Origin: an uncultured Clostridia bacterium
GTDB lineage: Bacteria > Bacillota > Clostridia > Christensenellales > UBA1242
NCBI GenBank assembly: GCA_944381185.1
Contig: CALWKE010000002.1
Coordinates: forward strand, 343,731 to 407,730
Length of the DNA stretch: 64,000 nucleotides
Direction: 5' to 3'
The notes beneath the pieces were generated by a model, which ran no database searches, was not told the DNA's origin, and saw only the letters and a program-made list of their open reading frames with translations. Shown piece by piece: positions 54,069 through 63,641 of this stretch. Positions within the stretch are counted from its first letter, which is position 1, and each line of letters starts with the position of its first letter. The position numbers were made by a program, and so were the translations under genes.

Positions 54069-54800
54069 TTACATCTTTTGCAAAAGTTCAACTAATTTTC
54101 CATTTTTATTAAGTTCAGTTTCAAAATATTTTTGATTTTCATAATAACACTTAAATACCTTTGCATCTTTTGATGATTTAACTATATAATAATCTTCGTT
54201 TTGTATAACAATAGCAGCACAATTGGTCGCAGATATAGCCACTTCCTTAACACTATTTAGCATGCGTTTTAAATCATTTCTTCTCTCTTTGCTGTTAAAG
54301 TGTGGACAAAATAATGCATTAATAAAACCAAGTCCTTTTACTTTAACAAATTTATTTTCATTATCTTTAAATTTTCTTGCATCAGAACTTCCAAATTTAC
54401 TAAAACAAATTGCTCCAGCACTTCGTCCACACAAAATTACATTTCTTTCAAGTGCATCTTTTAAATAAATATCCAATTGATATTTTTTTATATCACGCAT
54501 AAATGTAAGAGTGTTTCCTCCACCAATATAAATTGCATCTGCTCTTTTAAATTTACTTTCAATAGTTTTAGTATTTAAGAAATCTCTATAACTTAAATAT
54601 TCGCATTGTGCACCCAGTGCCATAAAATTCTTTTTCATAGCACCAAAAGTAAAATTTGCTCTTTCAGTAAATCCAAAAAATAAAATTCTAGGGTGTGCTT
54701 TACCTGTTAATTTAACTATTGTTTCATCAATTTCTTTTAAATTATATGGACTGTTATCAGTTGTTCCAACATCACCGCCACCAATTAAAACTATTCTCAT
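54069..54800 (-). CDS. Peptidase S51 family protein (dipeptidase E-like)
   Basis: 243 residues. The fold is the class-I-glutamine-amidotransferase-like one of peptidase E. IGGGD at the start, YIGGGNTLTFMRDIKK near 92 and the nucleophile GRSAGAICF near 124 (Ser in GxSAG) are visible. Peptidase E cleaves Asp-X dipeptides, but this Gram-positive subgroup's substrate is unproven. AAGGGTA precedes the ATG. It follows yhbY by three bases, so it belongs to the nth-obg-yhbY run. Confidence 0.88.
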   Translation of the reverse strand: MRIVLIGGGDVGTTDNSPYNLKEIDETIVKLTGKAHPRILFFGFTERANFTFGAMKKNFMALGAQCEYLSYRDFLNTKTIESKFKRADAIYIGGGNTLTFMRDIKKYQLDIYLKDALERNVILCGRSAGAICFSKFGSSDARKFKDNENKFVKVKGLGFINALFCPHFNSKERRNDLKRMLNSVKEVAISATNCAAIVIQNEDYYIVKSSKDAKVFKCYYENQKYFETELNKNGKLVELLQKM

Positions 54801-54803
54801 TTT

Positions 54804-55103
54804 TTACCCTTTTAAATCAATGTGTTTAATTCCCTTTTTGTTAGAAACTTTAAACACAACAAATTTTCTTCCAATAGAACAAACTTCTTCTGCACCAAGA
54901 GAATTTGCAACCTCATGCAAATATTCTTTTGCAGATTTTTCAGCACTTTCTAAAACAGAAACTTTAACTAGTTCTCGAGCAAAAAGTTCATTAGAAATTT
55001 GGTCAAGCACTGTTTTTGTTAAACCCTCTTTTCCAATAATTGAAGTTGCGTCAATCGTGCTTGCAATAGAGCGAAGTTTTGCTCTTTCTTTTGAATTTAA
55101 CAT
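54804..55103 (-). CDS. yhbY: Ribosome-associated RNA-binding protein YhbY (CRM domain)
   Basis: 99 residues, a single CRM domain. LNSKERAKLRSIA at the start and the GxxG-type loop IGKEGLT near 22 are typical; VLESAEKSAKEYLHEVANSLGAEEV fits the second half. The protein binds pre-50S particles. AGGAG precedes the ATG. Found between obg and the peptidase gene, in line with a ribosome-assembly cluster. Confidence 0.93.
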   Translation of the reverse strand: MLNSKERAKLRSIASTIDATSIIGKEGLTKTVLDQISNELFARELVKVSVLESAEKSAKEYLHEVANSLGAEEVCSIGRKFVVFKVSNKKGIKHIDLKG

Positions 55104-55112
55104 AATTTTCTC

Positions 55113-56390
<1,278 letters not shown>

Positions 56391-56394
56391 TCAC

Positions 56395-57021
56395 CTATTT
56401 ATTTTTATAATATTTGCATAAATCTTTAAGTCCACACTCATTGCAATTTGGTCGCTGTGATTTGCACACATATCTGCCATGCAAAACAAGTGCATAATGA
56501 AATTTTATCCATTTATCTTTTGGTATAGTTTTTTCAAGTTGCTTTTGGGTTTTAAAAACATCTTTTGAATTTGCAAGACCAAGTCTGTTTGAAACCCTAA
56601 AAACATGAGTATCTACGGCAATAGCAGGAGTTTTAAATGCCATTGAAACAACAACATTGGCTGTTTTTTCACCTACTCCTGCAAGTGAAAGCAAATCTTT
56701 TTTTTCTTTCGGAACTTCACCACCAAACCTATCAACAATATCATGAGATGCTTCTAAAATATGTTTGGCTTTATTATGAAAAAAGCCACAAGAGCGAATT
56801 TTATGTTCAAGTTCTTCTTGTGACAATGTTATCATTTTAAAAGGTGTATTATATTCTTTAAAAAGTTCTTTTGTCACCAAATTAACTCTTTTATCCGTGC
56901 ATTGAGCCGAAAGAATAACTGCCACCAAAAGTTCATAGTTTGAATTAAATTCAAGTTCACATTTTGGGTTAACATAGAGTTCATCAACTCTGTTAATTAT
57001 ATCCAAAACATTTTTATTCAT
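56395..57021 (-). CDS. nth: Endonuclease III
   Basis: 208 residues. A base-excision DNA glycosylase/AP lyase for oxidised pyrimidines. LSAQCTDKRVN near 35-45 is the family start; the helix-hairpin-helix is PKEKKDLLSLAGVGEKTANVV with catalytic Lys in VGEKTA; the catalytic Asp lies in VDTHVFRVSNRL. The C-terminal 4Fe-4S ligands follow Cys-x6-Cys-x2-Cys-x5-Cys. AGGAAA precedes the ATG. Two bases after the HTH gene. Confidence 0.96.
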   Translation of the reverse strand: MNKNVLDIINRVDELYVNPKCELEFNSNYELLVAVILSAQCTDKRVNLVTKELFKEYNTPFKMITLSQEELEHKIRSCGFFHNKAKHILEASHDIVDRFGGEVPKEKKDLLSLAGVGEKTANVVVSMAFKTPAIAVDTHVFRVSNRLGLANSKDVFKTQKQLEKTIPKDKWIKFHYALVLHGRYVCKSQRPNCNECGLKDLCKYYKNK

Positions 57022-57023
57022 AA

Positions 57024-57434
57024 CTATTTTCCTGCCCTTTCATTCATTTTATCATAAACAATTGTAAGAAGCCTGAAACTCATAGCATCTTCAAAGTTAC
57101 GAATATTAAGACCAGTTATTTTATAAATTTTTTCAACTCTATAAAGCAAAGTATTTCTATGCAAAAAGGCATTTCTGCTTGTTTCAGAAATATTAAGGTT
57201 ATTTTTAAAAAATGCATTAATACATTCAATAAGGTCCTTATCTTTCATAACAGAAACAATTTCAGGAGTTAAAAATTTTTCACTAACACTTGCTCTTTGG
57301 TCAGGATTAAGACAACCAATAATATGTTCACAAAATTTAGTAAAAACTGAATCATTATATGTTGCAACCTTCGAACTTTTACCCGATTTAATATTTTCAC
57401 TCTGCGTAGTTTGTTTTCCAGATAAATAATCCAT
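57024..57434 (-). CDS. Small PucR/CdaR-type helix-turn-helix protein
   Basis: 136 residues. The last 70 match the C-terminal PucR-type HTH (CINAFFKNNLNISETSRN, then AFLHRNTLLYRVEKI, then FRLLTIVY). Full-length PucR or CdaR regulators have large sensor domains before this; here only about 60 Lys/Ser/Thr-rich residues precede it, so it is a stand-alone DNA-binding domain. AAGGAGAGG precedes the ATG. It starts the nth-obg-yhbY-peptidase run and follows an ABC ATPase gene; target genes unknown. Confidence 0.85.
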   Translation of the reverse strand: MDYLSGKQTTQSENIKSGKSSKVATYNDSVFTKFCEHIIGCLNPDQRASVSEKFLTPEIVSVMKDKDLIECINAFFKNNLNISETSRNAFLHRNTLLYRVEKIYKITGLNIRNFEDAMSFRLLTIVYDKMNERAGK

Positions 57435-57503
57435 AACCTCTCCTTATAACAAATTGAATTATAACAAATAATTTATTTTTTTTCAATGTTTTTAACAAAC
57501 AAT

Positions 57504-58505
57504 TTAAAGTAATCTGCTCAAATCAAGTGTTAAAAATATCAAAATTTCATTTTTTTCTAAAAGTAAATTAAAATCTATATCATTCAATTTCCATAAATCA
57601 ACATCATTTTTGGCAAAAAGCCAAACATCCTCATCACCATTTTCTTGAATTTTTAACTTATCAAAAATTTTATTGTATTTTTTATCAAACTTAACAAATC
57701 GAACATTCTCTTCCACATAAAAATATTCGCCATTTTTAACTGAAATATAACCAACATATTTTTTTCTGTTATTTGCAAACTGCATAACTTCCGCAGTTTT
57801 TGCGTCTTCAATCATAGCTTCTATGTTTTTATACTTATAAACATTTGACAAACTTAAAAAGAAAATATTTTTGAGCTCAAGGCTTTCTATTAAGTTTTTA
57901 TTTTTTAAATAACTTTCACTTCCAGTTGTCATAAAAACAGATATATTTTTACTATCAAAAAATAATTCTAAACATTTATTTAGTTTGTTGCACTCTTCAT
58001 CTGACAAATTAACAAATGGGTCATCAACAAAAATTATGCTTGAATTTTTTATATAACTTCGTGCAAGTGCTAACTTTCTTTTTTCTAAAAGTGACAACTT
58101 TTTGACTTTTGTTTTTTCTGATTTTTCAATATTAAATAACAAAAGCAAATCATTTAATTCTTTTTCTGTTAAATTTTCTCTGCCCAGCGTTTTTGTTTGA
58201 AAATCAATATTTTTTCTTATTGACTTTGAGTTAAAAAAAATGGGTTCGCTAGGCAAGAACGAAAAATTCTTCTCATTATCTAACACATGCTTTAATTCTT
58301 TTCCGTTATATGTAATTTTTCCAAAATAGCCTTCTTGAAATCCAGAAATAACCTTAAGAAATGTTGTTTTTCCGCTTTCAGCCACTCCGCATAACAAATA
58401 ATTCTTACCTTTTTCAATAGAAAAAGAAACATCTTTTAAACAAAGAGGTTTTTTATAATATGAAAAACAAAGATTTTTTATATCTAAAATAACATTATCA
58501 CTCAT
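57504..58505 (-). CDS. Degenerate ABC-type ATPase with a C-terminal extension
   Basis: About 333 residues. Residues 1-215 are an ABC nucleotide-binding domain: Walker A GVAESGKTT (40-48), signature LSLLEKRK in place of LSGGQ (137-144), Walker B IIFVDDP (157-163). Several switch residues are missing: the Q-loop has Ser (LPSEP), the catalytic Glu after Walker B is Asp, and the H-loop His is absent (MTTGSES). The C-terminal 115 residues are an unrecognised domain. No permease gene is adjacent, so a regulatory rather than transport role is plausible. ATG 58505 has no Shine-Dalgarno; a TATAAT at 58521..58516 would give a leader of about four bases. Confidence 0.82.
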   Translation of the reverse strand: MSDNVILDIKNLCFSYYKKPLCLKDVSFSIEKGKNYLLCGVAESGKTTFLKVISGFQEGYFGKITYNGKELKHVLDNEKNFSFLPSEPIFFNSKSIRKNIDFQTKTLGRENLTEKELNDLLLLFNIEKSEKTKVKKLSLLEKRKLALARSYIKNSSIIFVDDPFVNLSDEECNKLNKCLELFFDSKNISVFMTTGSESYLKNKNLIESLELKNIFFLSLSNVYKYKNIEAMIEDAKTAEVMQFANNRKKYVGYISVKNGEYFYVEENVRFVKFDKKYNKIFDKLKIQENGDEDVWLFAKNDVDLWKLNDIDFNLLLEKNEILIFLTLDLSRLL

Positions 58506-58515
58506 AACAAGACAC

Positions 58516-58544
58516 ATTATAACATTAAATAGTTTTATTGAAAA
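58516..58544 (-). promoter_or_regulatory. Promoter giving a very short leader to the ABC ATPase gene
   Basis: TATAAT (58521..58516) with a weak TTTTCA at 17 bases. The expected start (58509) is only about four bases ahead of the ATG. Confidence 0.45.
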
Positions 58545-58547
58545 GAA

Positions 58548-58570
58548 AAAAGAGTGTTTTACACTCTTTT
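58548..58570 (-). terminator. Terminator after hpf
   Basis: AAAAGAGTGT and ACACTCTTTT pair around TTT, with T-run TTTTTTC on the minus strand; 19 bases past the hpf stop. Confidence 0.85.
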
Positions 58571-58588
58571 CTCCACTTAAACATTTTT

Positions 58589-59116
58589 TTATTTTGTTTT
58601 AATCAAGCCATAGTCGCCATCACTTCTTTTATAAAGAACATTAACATTACCAGTTTCATTGTCTTTATAGATATAAAAATCATTTCCAAGAAGTTCAAGT
58701 TGGTCAATGGCTTGTTCTTCAGTCATTCTATCGATCTCAAATTCTTTATTTTTAACGATTTTTGCAGGCTCAATTTCAGGAACATCATCAAAGAATAAAA
58801 GAGATTGTGGATCAATAGATTTAACACTATCTTTAACCTTTCCAGCAATTCTAACAATTTGCCTTTCAATTTTAGCAAGACATGTATCAAGATTTGCATA
58901 CATATTATCAGACTCTACTTCACTCCTTACAAACAAGTTCTTACTTTTAATTGTTATTTCCATTTTATATCTTTCTTGCTTGCCTGCTTTTGAAAGCACA
59001 ACTTTTGCACTTGCATGAGAATCAAGATATTTTTCAAACCTTTGAATTTTTTTATCTATCAAGTCCATTAGCTTTTCCTTGGCAGCATAATTTCTTTGAA
59101 CTACATCTATTTTCAT
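58589..59116 (-). CDS. hpf: Long-form ribosome hibernation promoting factor
   Basis: 175 residues. The N-terminal HPF/RaiA domain (about 1-100) binds the 30S decoding site; the C-terminal domain (LLFFDDVPEIEPAKIVKNKE, then EQAIDQLELLGNDFYIYKD) is the dimerisation part that pairs ribosomes into 100S particles in Bacillota. GGAGGTG precedes the ATG. Own promoter and terminator. The next gene upstream is clpC; both are stress/stationary-phase proteins. Confidence 0.96.
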   Translation of the reverse strand: MKIDVVQRNYAAKEKLMDLIDKKIQRFEKYLDSHASAKVVLSKAGKQERYKMEITIKSKNLFVRSEVESDNMYANLDTCLAKIERQIVRIAGKVKDSVKSIDPQSLLFFDDVPEIEPAKIVKNKEFEIDRMTEEQAIDQLELLGNDFYIYKDNETGNVNVLYKRSDGDYGLIKTK

Positions 59117-59146
59117 AAAACACCTCCCGCCTTACGGCTAATTTTA

Positions 59147-59174
59147 TTATAACAAACTATTTTAATTTTGCAAA
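59147..59174 (-). promoter_or_regulatory. Promoter of hpf
   Basis: TTGCAA (59174..59169), a 16-base spacer, then TATAAT (59152..59147), between the clpC stop and the hpf start. Confidence 0.55.
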
Positions 59175-59181
59175 ACAAAAT

Positions 59182-61626
59182 CTAACATAAAACATCAAAC
59201 TTAAACTTTTGATTATAATCATCAACCTGAACTGCCGACCCTGAAACAATTTCGCCCGAAATAATCATTTCAGCAAGTGGGTCCTTTATTTCCTTATCAA
59301 TAACACGCTTAAGTGGTCTTGCACCATAAGCCTCGTCATAACCTTTATCACAAATAAGTTTTCTTGCACCTTCAGTAAGCGACAATGAAATATTTTTCTT
59401 TTTAAATCTTGAAATTAAACCATTAACCATAATATCAGCAATCTTCATAACACTTTCTTTTGAAAGGCTATCAAAAATAACTATTGAATCAATCCTGTTT
59501 AATAATTCTGGTTTAAATTTATCACGAAGTTTATCCATCAAAAATTCTTGAGTTTCAACTCGCTTTTGTTCAGGGTGTTCCTTTTCGAATTTGCGTCTTG
59601 CAAGCAAATCTTGAACGCCATTATTGCTTGTTAAAATGATAACAGTATTTTTAAAATTAACAACTTTCCCTCTTGAATCAGTAAGCCTTCCTTCATCAAA
59701 AATTTGAAGCAAAATATTAAATATTTCACTATGTGCTTTTTCAATTTCGTCAAAAAGAACAATTGAATAAGGATTGTTTTTTACCTTTTCAGTAAGTTCA
59801 CCACCATCTTCGTGCCCCACATATCCTGGTGGTGCACCAATCAGTCTTGACACTGAATGTGGTTCCATAAACTCACTCATATCAAATCTTATAATAGAGT
59901 CTTCATTATCAAACAGAACATCTGCAATCGCCTTTGTAAGTTCCGTTTTACCAACGCCGGTAGGACCTAAAAACAAAAATGAACCAATTGGTCGTTTTGG
60001 GTCATTAATATCAGCCCTAGACCTTCGAATAGCCTTTGAAACCACACTAATAGCTTCATTTTGCCCAATAACTCGTTCACCTATAATTTTTTCAAGATTT
60101 AAAAGTTTTTCTTTTTCACTTGACGATAATTTTTTAACAGGAATATTGGTCCAAGCTGAAACCACTTCTCTAATATTTTCCGCTGTAATTTCTCCAAAAC
60201 TCTTGCCTGTTTTTGAAATTAAATTTGCCTTAATCTCATCTATCTGCCTATTAAGCAAATCAATTTGCCTGTTAACTTCATTTGCTTTAATATAGTCTTG
60301 ATTATCACGATAAAGTTGCTTTTGTTTTTCAAGATCAGCAATTTGCACATTAATTTCTTTAACCGACTCTGGAACTATTGATGCGTTAACTTTAACTTTA
60401 CTGCACGCTTCATCAATAAGGTCAATGGCTTTATCAGGAAGATACCTGTTTGTTATGTATCTAACTGAAAGATTAACTGCAGCCTCTAGTGCTTCATCTA
60501 AAATTTGAACATTATGAAACTTTTCAAAAGAATTTTTTATGCCCTTTAAAATTTTAATTGTGTCATCAACTGTTGGTTCGTCAATTTTAACAGGTTGAAA
60601 GCGTCTTTCTAATGCTGGGTCTTTTTCAATATATTTTTTATATTCATCAAGAGTTGTTGCCCCAATCAAATGAAGTTCCCCTCTTGCAAGATATGGCTTT
60701 AAAATATCTGCTGGCGAAATTTCACCATCTTTAGAACCAGCTTCTGCGAGCATATGAAGTTCGTCAATAAACACAATAATATTATCATTTTTTTCAATAA
60801 CAGAAATTGCATTTTTAAGTTTTTGCTCCATGCTTCCACGAAATTTTGTTCCAGCCATAAGCGAAGCAAGGTCAAGTGAAAAAATAATTTTCCCTGAAAT
60901 AGTGTCCGGCACATCTCCAGCAATAATTCTTTGTGCAAGGCCTTCAACAACTGATGATTTTCCCACTCCAGCCTCACCAACAAGCACAGGATTATTTTTA
61001 GTTTTTCGGCAAAGTATTTCTATCACTCTTGATGTTTCTTCATCTCTTCCAATAATCTTTGCCATATTTGAAGTTGCAACCTTTTTTGTTAGGTCATAGC
61101 CCAGTTGTTTAAGTTCTTCCGGAATTTCAAAATTTGGGTTATATTTTGCTGTTTTAACATTATTTTTTTCTACCACTTCCAAAGAATAATTTAGGTCTTC
61201 CCCAATAATTTGCTTTAATTTATTTTTCAAAATATTAACATCAATTTTAAATATATTAGCCAAAATTTTTGTTGCTTTTAGACTTGGTGAAGATAATATA
61301 AAATATAAAATTTCTTCAATTTCAACCGTTTTTATACCATTATTTTTGCAAAAATTGCTACTTTTTGCGAAAATATTTGAAACTGTTTTTGAAATTCCAA
61401 CTTCTTTAATAGAATTATTTGAATTGTTAAATAGTTTTGAATTTATAACTTTTTTGTATTGTTCGCTAAAAATTCCAAACGAATTCAAAAGTTTGGTTGC
61501 TCTTGAATTTGAAACCGTCAAAATTCCATAAAGCAAATGCTCTGTGCCAATACTATCAACCCCAACACTCCTAGCAAATTTTGCAGAATTTGAAATAGCT
61601 GTTTCAAGAGAACTTGATAATGCCAT
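59182..61626 (-). CDS. clpC: AAA+ unfoldase ClpC
   Basis: 814 residues. The N-domain repeats (about 1-140) bind adaptors such as McsB. First AAA: Walker A GEAGVGKSS near 217 and Walker B VFIDELHML. A middle domain (about 410-460) with the coiled-coil/UVR-like helix leads to the second AAA: GPTGVGKTE near 555 and VLFDEIEKAH. Feeds proteins, including arginine-phosphorylated ones, to ClpP. AGGAG precedes the ATG. Last of ctsR-mcsA-mcsB-clpC; ClpP is not in this window. Confidence 0.97.
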   Translation of the reverse strand: MALSSSLETAISNSAKFARSVGVDSIGTEHLLYGILTVSNSRATKLLNSFGIFSEQYKKVINSKLFNNSNNSIKEVGISKTVSNIFAKSSNFCKNNGIKTVEIEEILYFILSSPSLKATKILANIFKIDVNILKNKLKQIIGEDLNYSLEVVEKNNVKTAKYNPNFEIPEELKQLGYDLTKKVATSNMAKIIGRDEETSRVIEILCRKTKNNPVLVGEAGVGKSSVVEGLAQRIIAGDVPDTISGKIIFSLDLASLMAGTKFRGSMEQKLKNAISVIEKNDNIIVFIDELHMLAEAGSKDGEISPADILKPYLARGELHLIGATTLDEYKKYIEKDPALERRFQPVKIDEPTVDDTIKILKGIKNSFEKFHNVQILDEALEAAVNLSVRYITNRYLPDKAIDLIDEACSKVKVNASIVPESVKEINVQIADLEKQKQLYRDNQDYIKANEVNRQIDLLNRQIDEIKANLISKTGKSFGEITAENIREVVSAWTNIPVKKLSSSEKEKLLNLEKIIGERVIGQNEAISVVSKAIRRSRADINDPKRPIGSFLFLGPTGVGKTELTKAIADVLFDNEDSIIRFDMSEFMEPHSVSRLIGAPPGYVGHEDGGELTEKVKNNPYSIVLFDEIEKAHSEIFNILLQIFDEGRLTDSRGKVVNFKNTVIILTSNNGVQDLLARRKFEKEHPEQKRVETQEFLMDKLRDKFKPELLNRIDSIVIFDSLSKESVMKIADIMVNGLISRFKKKNISLSLTEGARKLICDKGYDEAYGARPLKRVIDKEIKDPLAEMIISGEIVSGSAVQVDDYNQKFKFDVLC

Positions 61627-61637
61627 ATAATTTTCTC

Positions 61638-62648
61638 CTATTTTATTCTTTTTGATTTTAATAAGTTAGATAAAAATGTTGCTCTAAAATTATCTAAATC
61701 TGATATTGCTACTTTTGAGCCAGAAATTTTTGTTAGTGAATAAGGCAAAATATCAATCATAACTTGGTCAATAAAATTAACATCTTTAAACCTAATAAGA
61801 TCAAGAGCAACTCCCATTTTCAATTCGCCTAAAAGTTTTTGAGTTTCTGAAACTGAAATTTTATAACAATTTGTTAAAATTCCCCAAGCCCGAAAAATTT
61901 TATCTTTAACGTCATCAATATTATTTATTGATAAAAGTTCCGTTCTTGCTCTAATTTCCATTTCACAAATTTTAAGCACACACTCCGTTATTCTAACAAC
62001 ATAATCTGTTTCTTTTTTACCTATTGTTTGAGTATTAAAAACATTATATGTATATGCCCGATTGTCAAGGTCATCATCACTAAAACCGGTCATCTCAATT
62101 CCTTGATTTGAAAGACTCGAAATAATTTCTCTTATTTTATTTGAAAGAGTTAATGCGGGCAAAAACAGTGTTATGCTTGCACGCATTCCCGTTCCAACAT
62201 CATTAATATTTGATGTTAAAAATCCAATGGTGTCATCATAAGCAATGTCAAGATTAGATAAAATTTGATTATCAATTTCATTAATTTTATCATAGGCAGA
62301 AATTAAATTTAACCCTTTAATTGTGCATTGTTCACAAATATGATCGGTTTCATTAATCATAATTGAAACACTTTCATCATCAGATAACACCACCGCACCA
62401 TATCCACACGCATCAATAAGTTTGTTTGAAATTAATCTCTTTTCATTCATAATGTGAATGTCAAGTTCAGGCAAGGTTTTAACTTTATAAAGTTTAAATT
62501 TGTTATCTATTTTTAAAAGCACATCAGCAATTTTATTTAAAACTTTAATTCCTTCATCTCCATCAAGCATAGACGGAAACTCAAAACCTATCAAATTTCT
62601 GGCAAGTTTAATTTTGCTTGAAATAACAATTGAACTATAATCTTTCAT
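61638..62648 (-). CDS. mcsB: Protein-arginine kinase McsB
   Basis: About 336 residues. McsB phosphorylates Arg in proteins to mark them for ClpCP. The phosphagen-kinase-like catalytic domain shows SSKIKLARNLIGFEFP near the start (family consensus has STRIRLARN), GTGMRASITLFLPAL near 167, and a conserved NTQTIGKKETDYV region. The ATG at 62648 has AAGGAG nine bases upstream. It overlaps the end of mcsA by 14 bases. Confidence 0.95.
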   Translation of the reverse strand: MKDYSSIVISSKIKLARNLIGFEFPSMLDGDEGIKVLNKIADVLLKIDNKFKLYKVKTLPELDIHIMNEKRLISNKLIDACGYGAVVLSDDESVSIMINETDHICEQCTIKGLNLISAYDKINEIDNQILSNLDIAYDDTIGFLTSNINDVGTGMRASITLFLPALTLSNKIREIISSLSNQGIEMTGFSDDDLDNRAYTYNVFNTQTIGKKETDYVVRITECVLKICEMEIRARTELLSINNIDDVKDKIFRAWGILTNCYKISVSETQKLLGELKMGVALDLIRFKDVNFIDQVMIDILPYSLTKISGSKVAISDLDNFRATFLSNLLKSKRIK

Positions 62649-63009
62649 TATCAAGTTCTCCTTTGAGCTTTTCAATTTGATTTTTCAAAGCCTCTGCCAC
62701 AATATAATTCTCATTTTCAGCCGCCTGATTTTTTTGCTCTTCAAGTTCTTTAATTTTTTCTTTTATTTTTATTTTTGAGATATGTTTAGATGAAACTTTT
62801 CCAACATGATTAATTGCACCCTGCTTTCTAAAAATCATATCTTTAATTTCAACTTCAAACACCTTATAGCAGTTTGCGCAGCCAACAACTCCCGACCTCA
62901 AAAATTCACCCAAACTTGTTTTGCATTTGGGGCACACTTTTCCATTGTCAAAAATGAGGTCTTGTTTCTCATCAAAAATTATCCTTGTATCTTCATTCAA
63001 ATTAAACAT
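62635..63009 (-). CDS. mcsA: McsA, short form with one zinc motif
   Basis: About 124 residues from ATG 63009. McsA activates McsB kinase. Only one Cys pair set is present: CPKC at 26-29 and CANC at 44-47. Bacillus McsA is about 185 residues and has an additional N-terminal CxxC pair, which is missing here. The C-terminal UVR helix pair (IKELEEQKNQAAENENYIVAEALKNQI) is intact and would contact ClpC or McsB. GGGTGA precedes the ATG. Overlaps ctsR and mcsB. Confidence 0.92.
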   Translation of the reverse strand: MFNLNEDTRIIFDEKQDLIFDNGKVCPKCKTSLGEFLRSGVVGCANCYKVFEVEIKDMIFRKQGAINHVGKVSSKHISKIKIKEKIKELEEQKNQAAENENYIVAEALKNQIEKLKGELDNERL

Positions 63010-63481
63010 CTTTTTCACCCGTATCATTAATCATCAACTTTAACAAAATATTTTTAAATGCCTTTGCCCTAACTTTATCCTTAATTGTAAAAGGCATTGA
63101 AAGCGAATCTTCTGATAATGCTGCTTCAATGATTTCTTTTTCATTTTTATTAACAATAAAATCTGAAATTAACTTATCTAAAATTTGAGTCATTCGTTTA
63201 AAAGAAAGTTCTTCACCAATACTATCAATAACCAAACTTGAAAGCATTTGATTTGAATCGCTATGTTTTATTTTTGAAATCTTAATAAATCCACTTCCGC
63301 CACGCCTGCTTTCTTTAACAAACCCTCTATCAAAAGTAAACCTAGTATCTAAAACATAATTTATTTGACTAGGTGCACAAGAAAAATATTCCGCAAGAGA
63401 GTTCCGAGAAATATCAACTGAATCATTATCTCCCATCGTTGATAAAATAAAGCGTTCAATAGACTCTGAAATATTAGCCAT
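63002..63481 (-). CDS. ctsR: Transcriptional repressor CtsR
   Basis: 159 residues. CtsR represses clp genes and is inactivated by heat or by McsB. The N-terminal winged-HTH (SISESIERFIL-like start, NSLAEYFSCAPSQINYVLDTRFT, then ESRRGGSGFIKI, whose glycine-rich wing is the thermosensor) is typical; the C-terminal part is the dimer/McsB-binding domain. AGGGGGAT precedes the ATG. First gene of the operon, with its own operator upstream. Confidence 0.97.
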   Translation of the reverse strand: MANISESIERFILSTMGDNDSVDISRNSLAEYFSCAPSQINYVLDTRFTFDRGFVKESRRGGSGFIKISKIKHSDSNQMLSSLVIDSIGEELSFKRMTQILDKLISDFIVNKNEKEIIEAALSEDSLSMPFTIKDKVRAKAFKNILLKLMINDTGEKDV

Positions 63482-63512
63482 TGCATCCCCCTAAAATAAA
63501 AATAATAGAATA

Positions 63513-63529
63513 AGTCAAAGATGGTCAAA
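63513..63529. promoter_or_regulatory. CtsR operator
   Basis: Plus strand AGTCAAA-GAT-GGTCAAA, two heptads in direct repeat with a three-base spacer, the known CtsR consensus pattern. It lies between the promoter and the ctsR ATG, so the operon should be autoregulated. Confidence 0.9.
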
Positions 63530-63539
63530 TTACATATTA

Positions 63540-63569
63540 ATGATACATTAACAAAATAAATCAAGTCAA
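63540..63569 (-). promoter_or_regulatory. Promoter of the ctsR operon
   Basis: TTGACT (63569..63564), an 18-base spacer, then TATCAT (63545..63540). The expected start (63533) is just upstream of the CtsR operator. Confidence 0.65.
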
Positions 63570-63595
63570 ATAAAAAGCATAATTTTAACAAAGAA

Positions 63596-63619
63596 AAAAG
63601 AGACTTTTTGGTCTCTTTT
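63596..63619 (-). terminator. Terminator after the degV gene
   Basis: AAAAGAGAC and GTCTCTTTT pair around six bases, with a T-run on the minus strand, 23 bases past the stop. Confidence 0.85.
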
Positions 63620-63641
63620 AAAATTTTATAATAGTTTTTAA

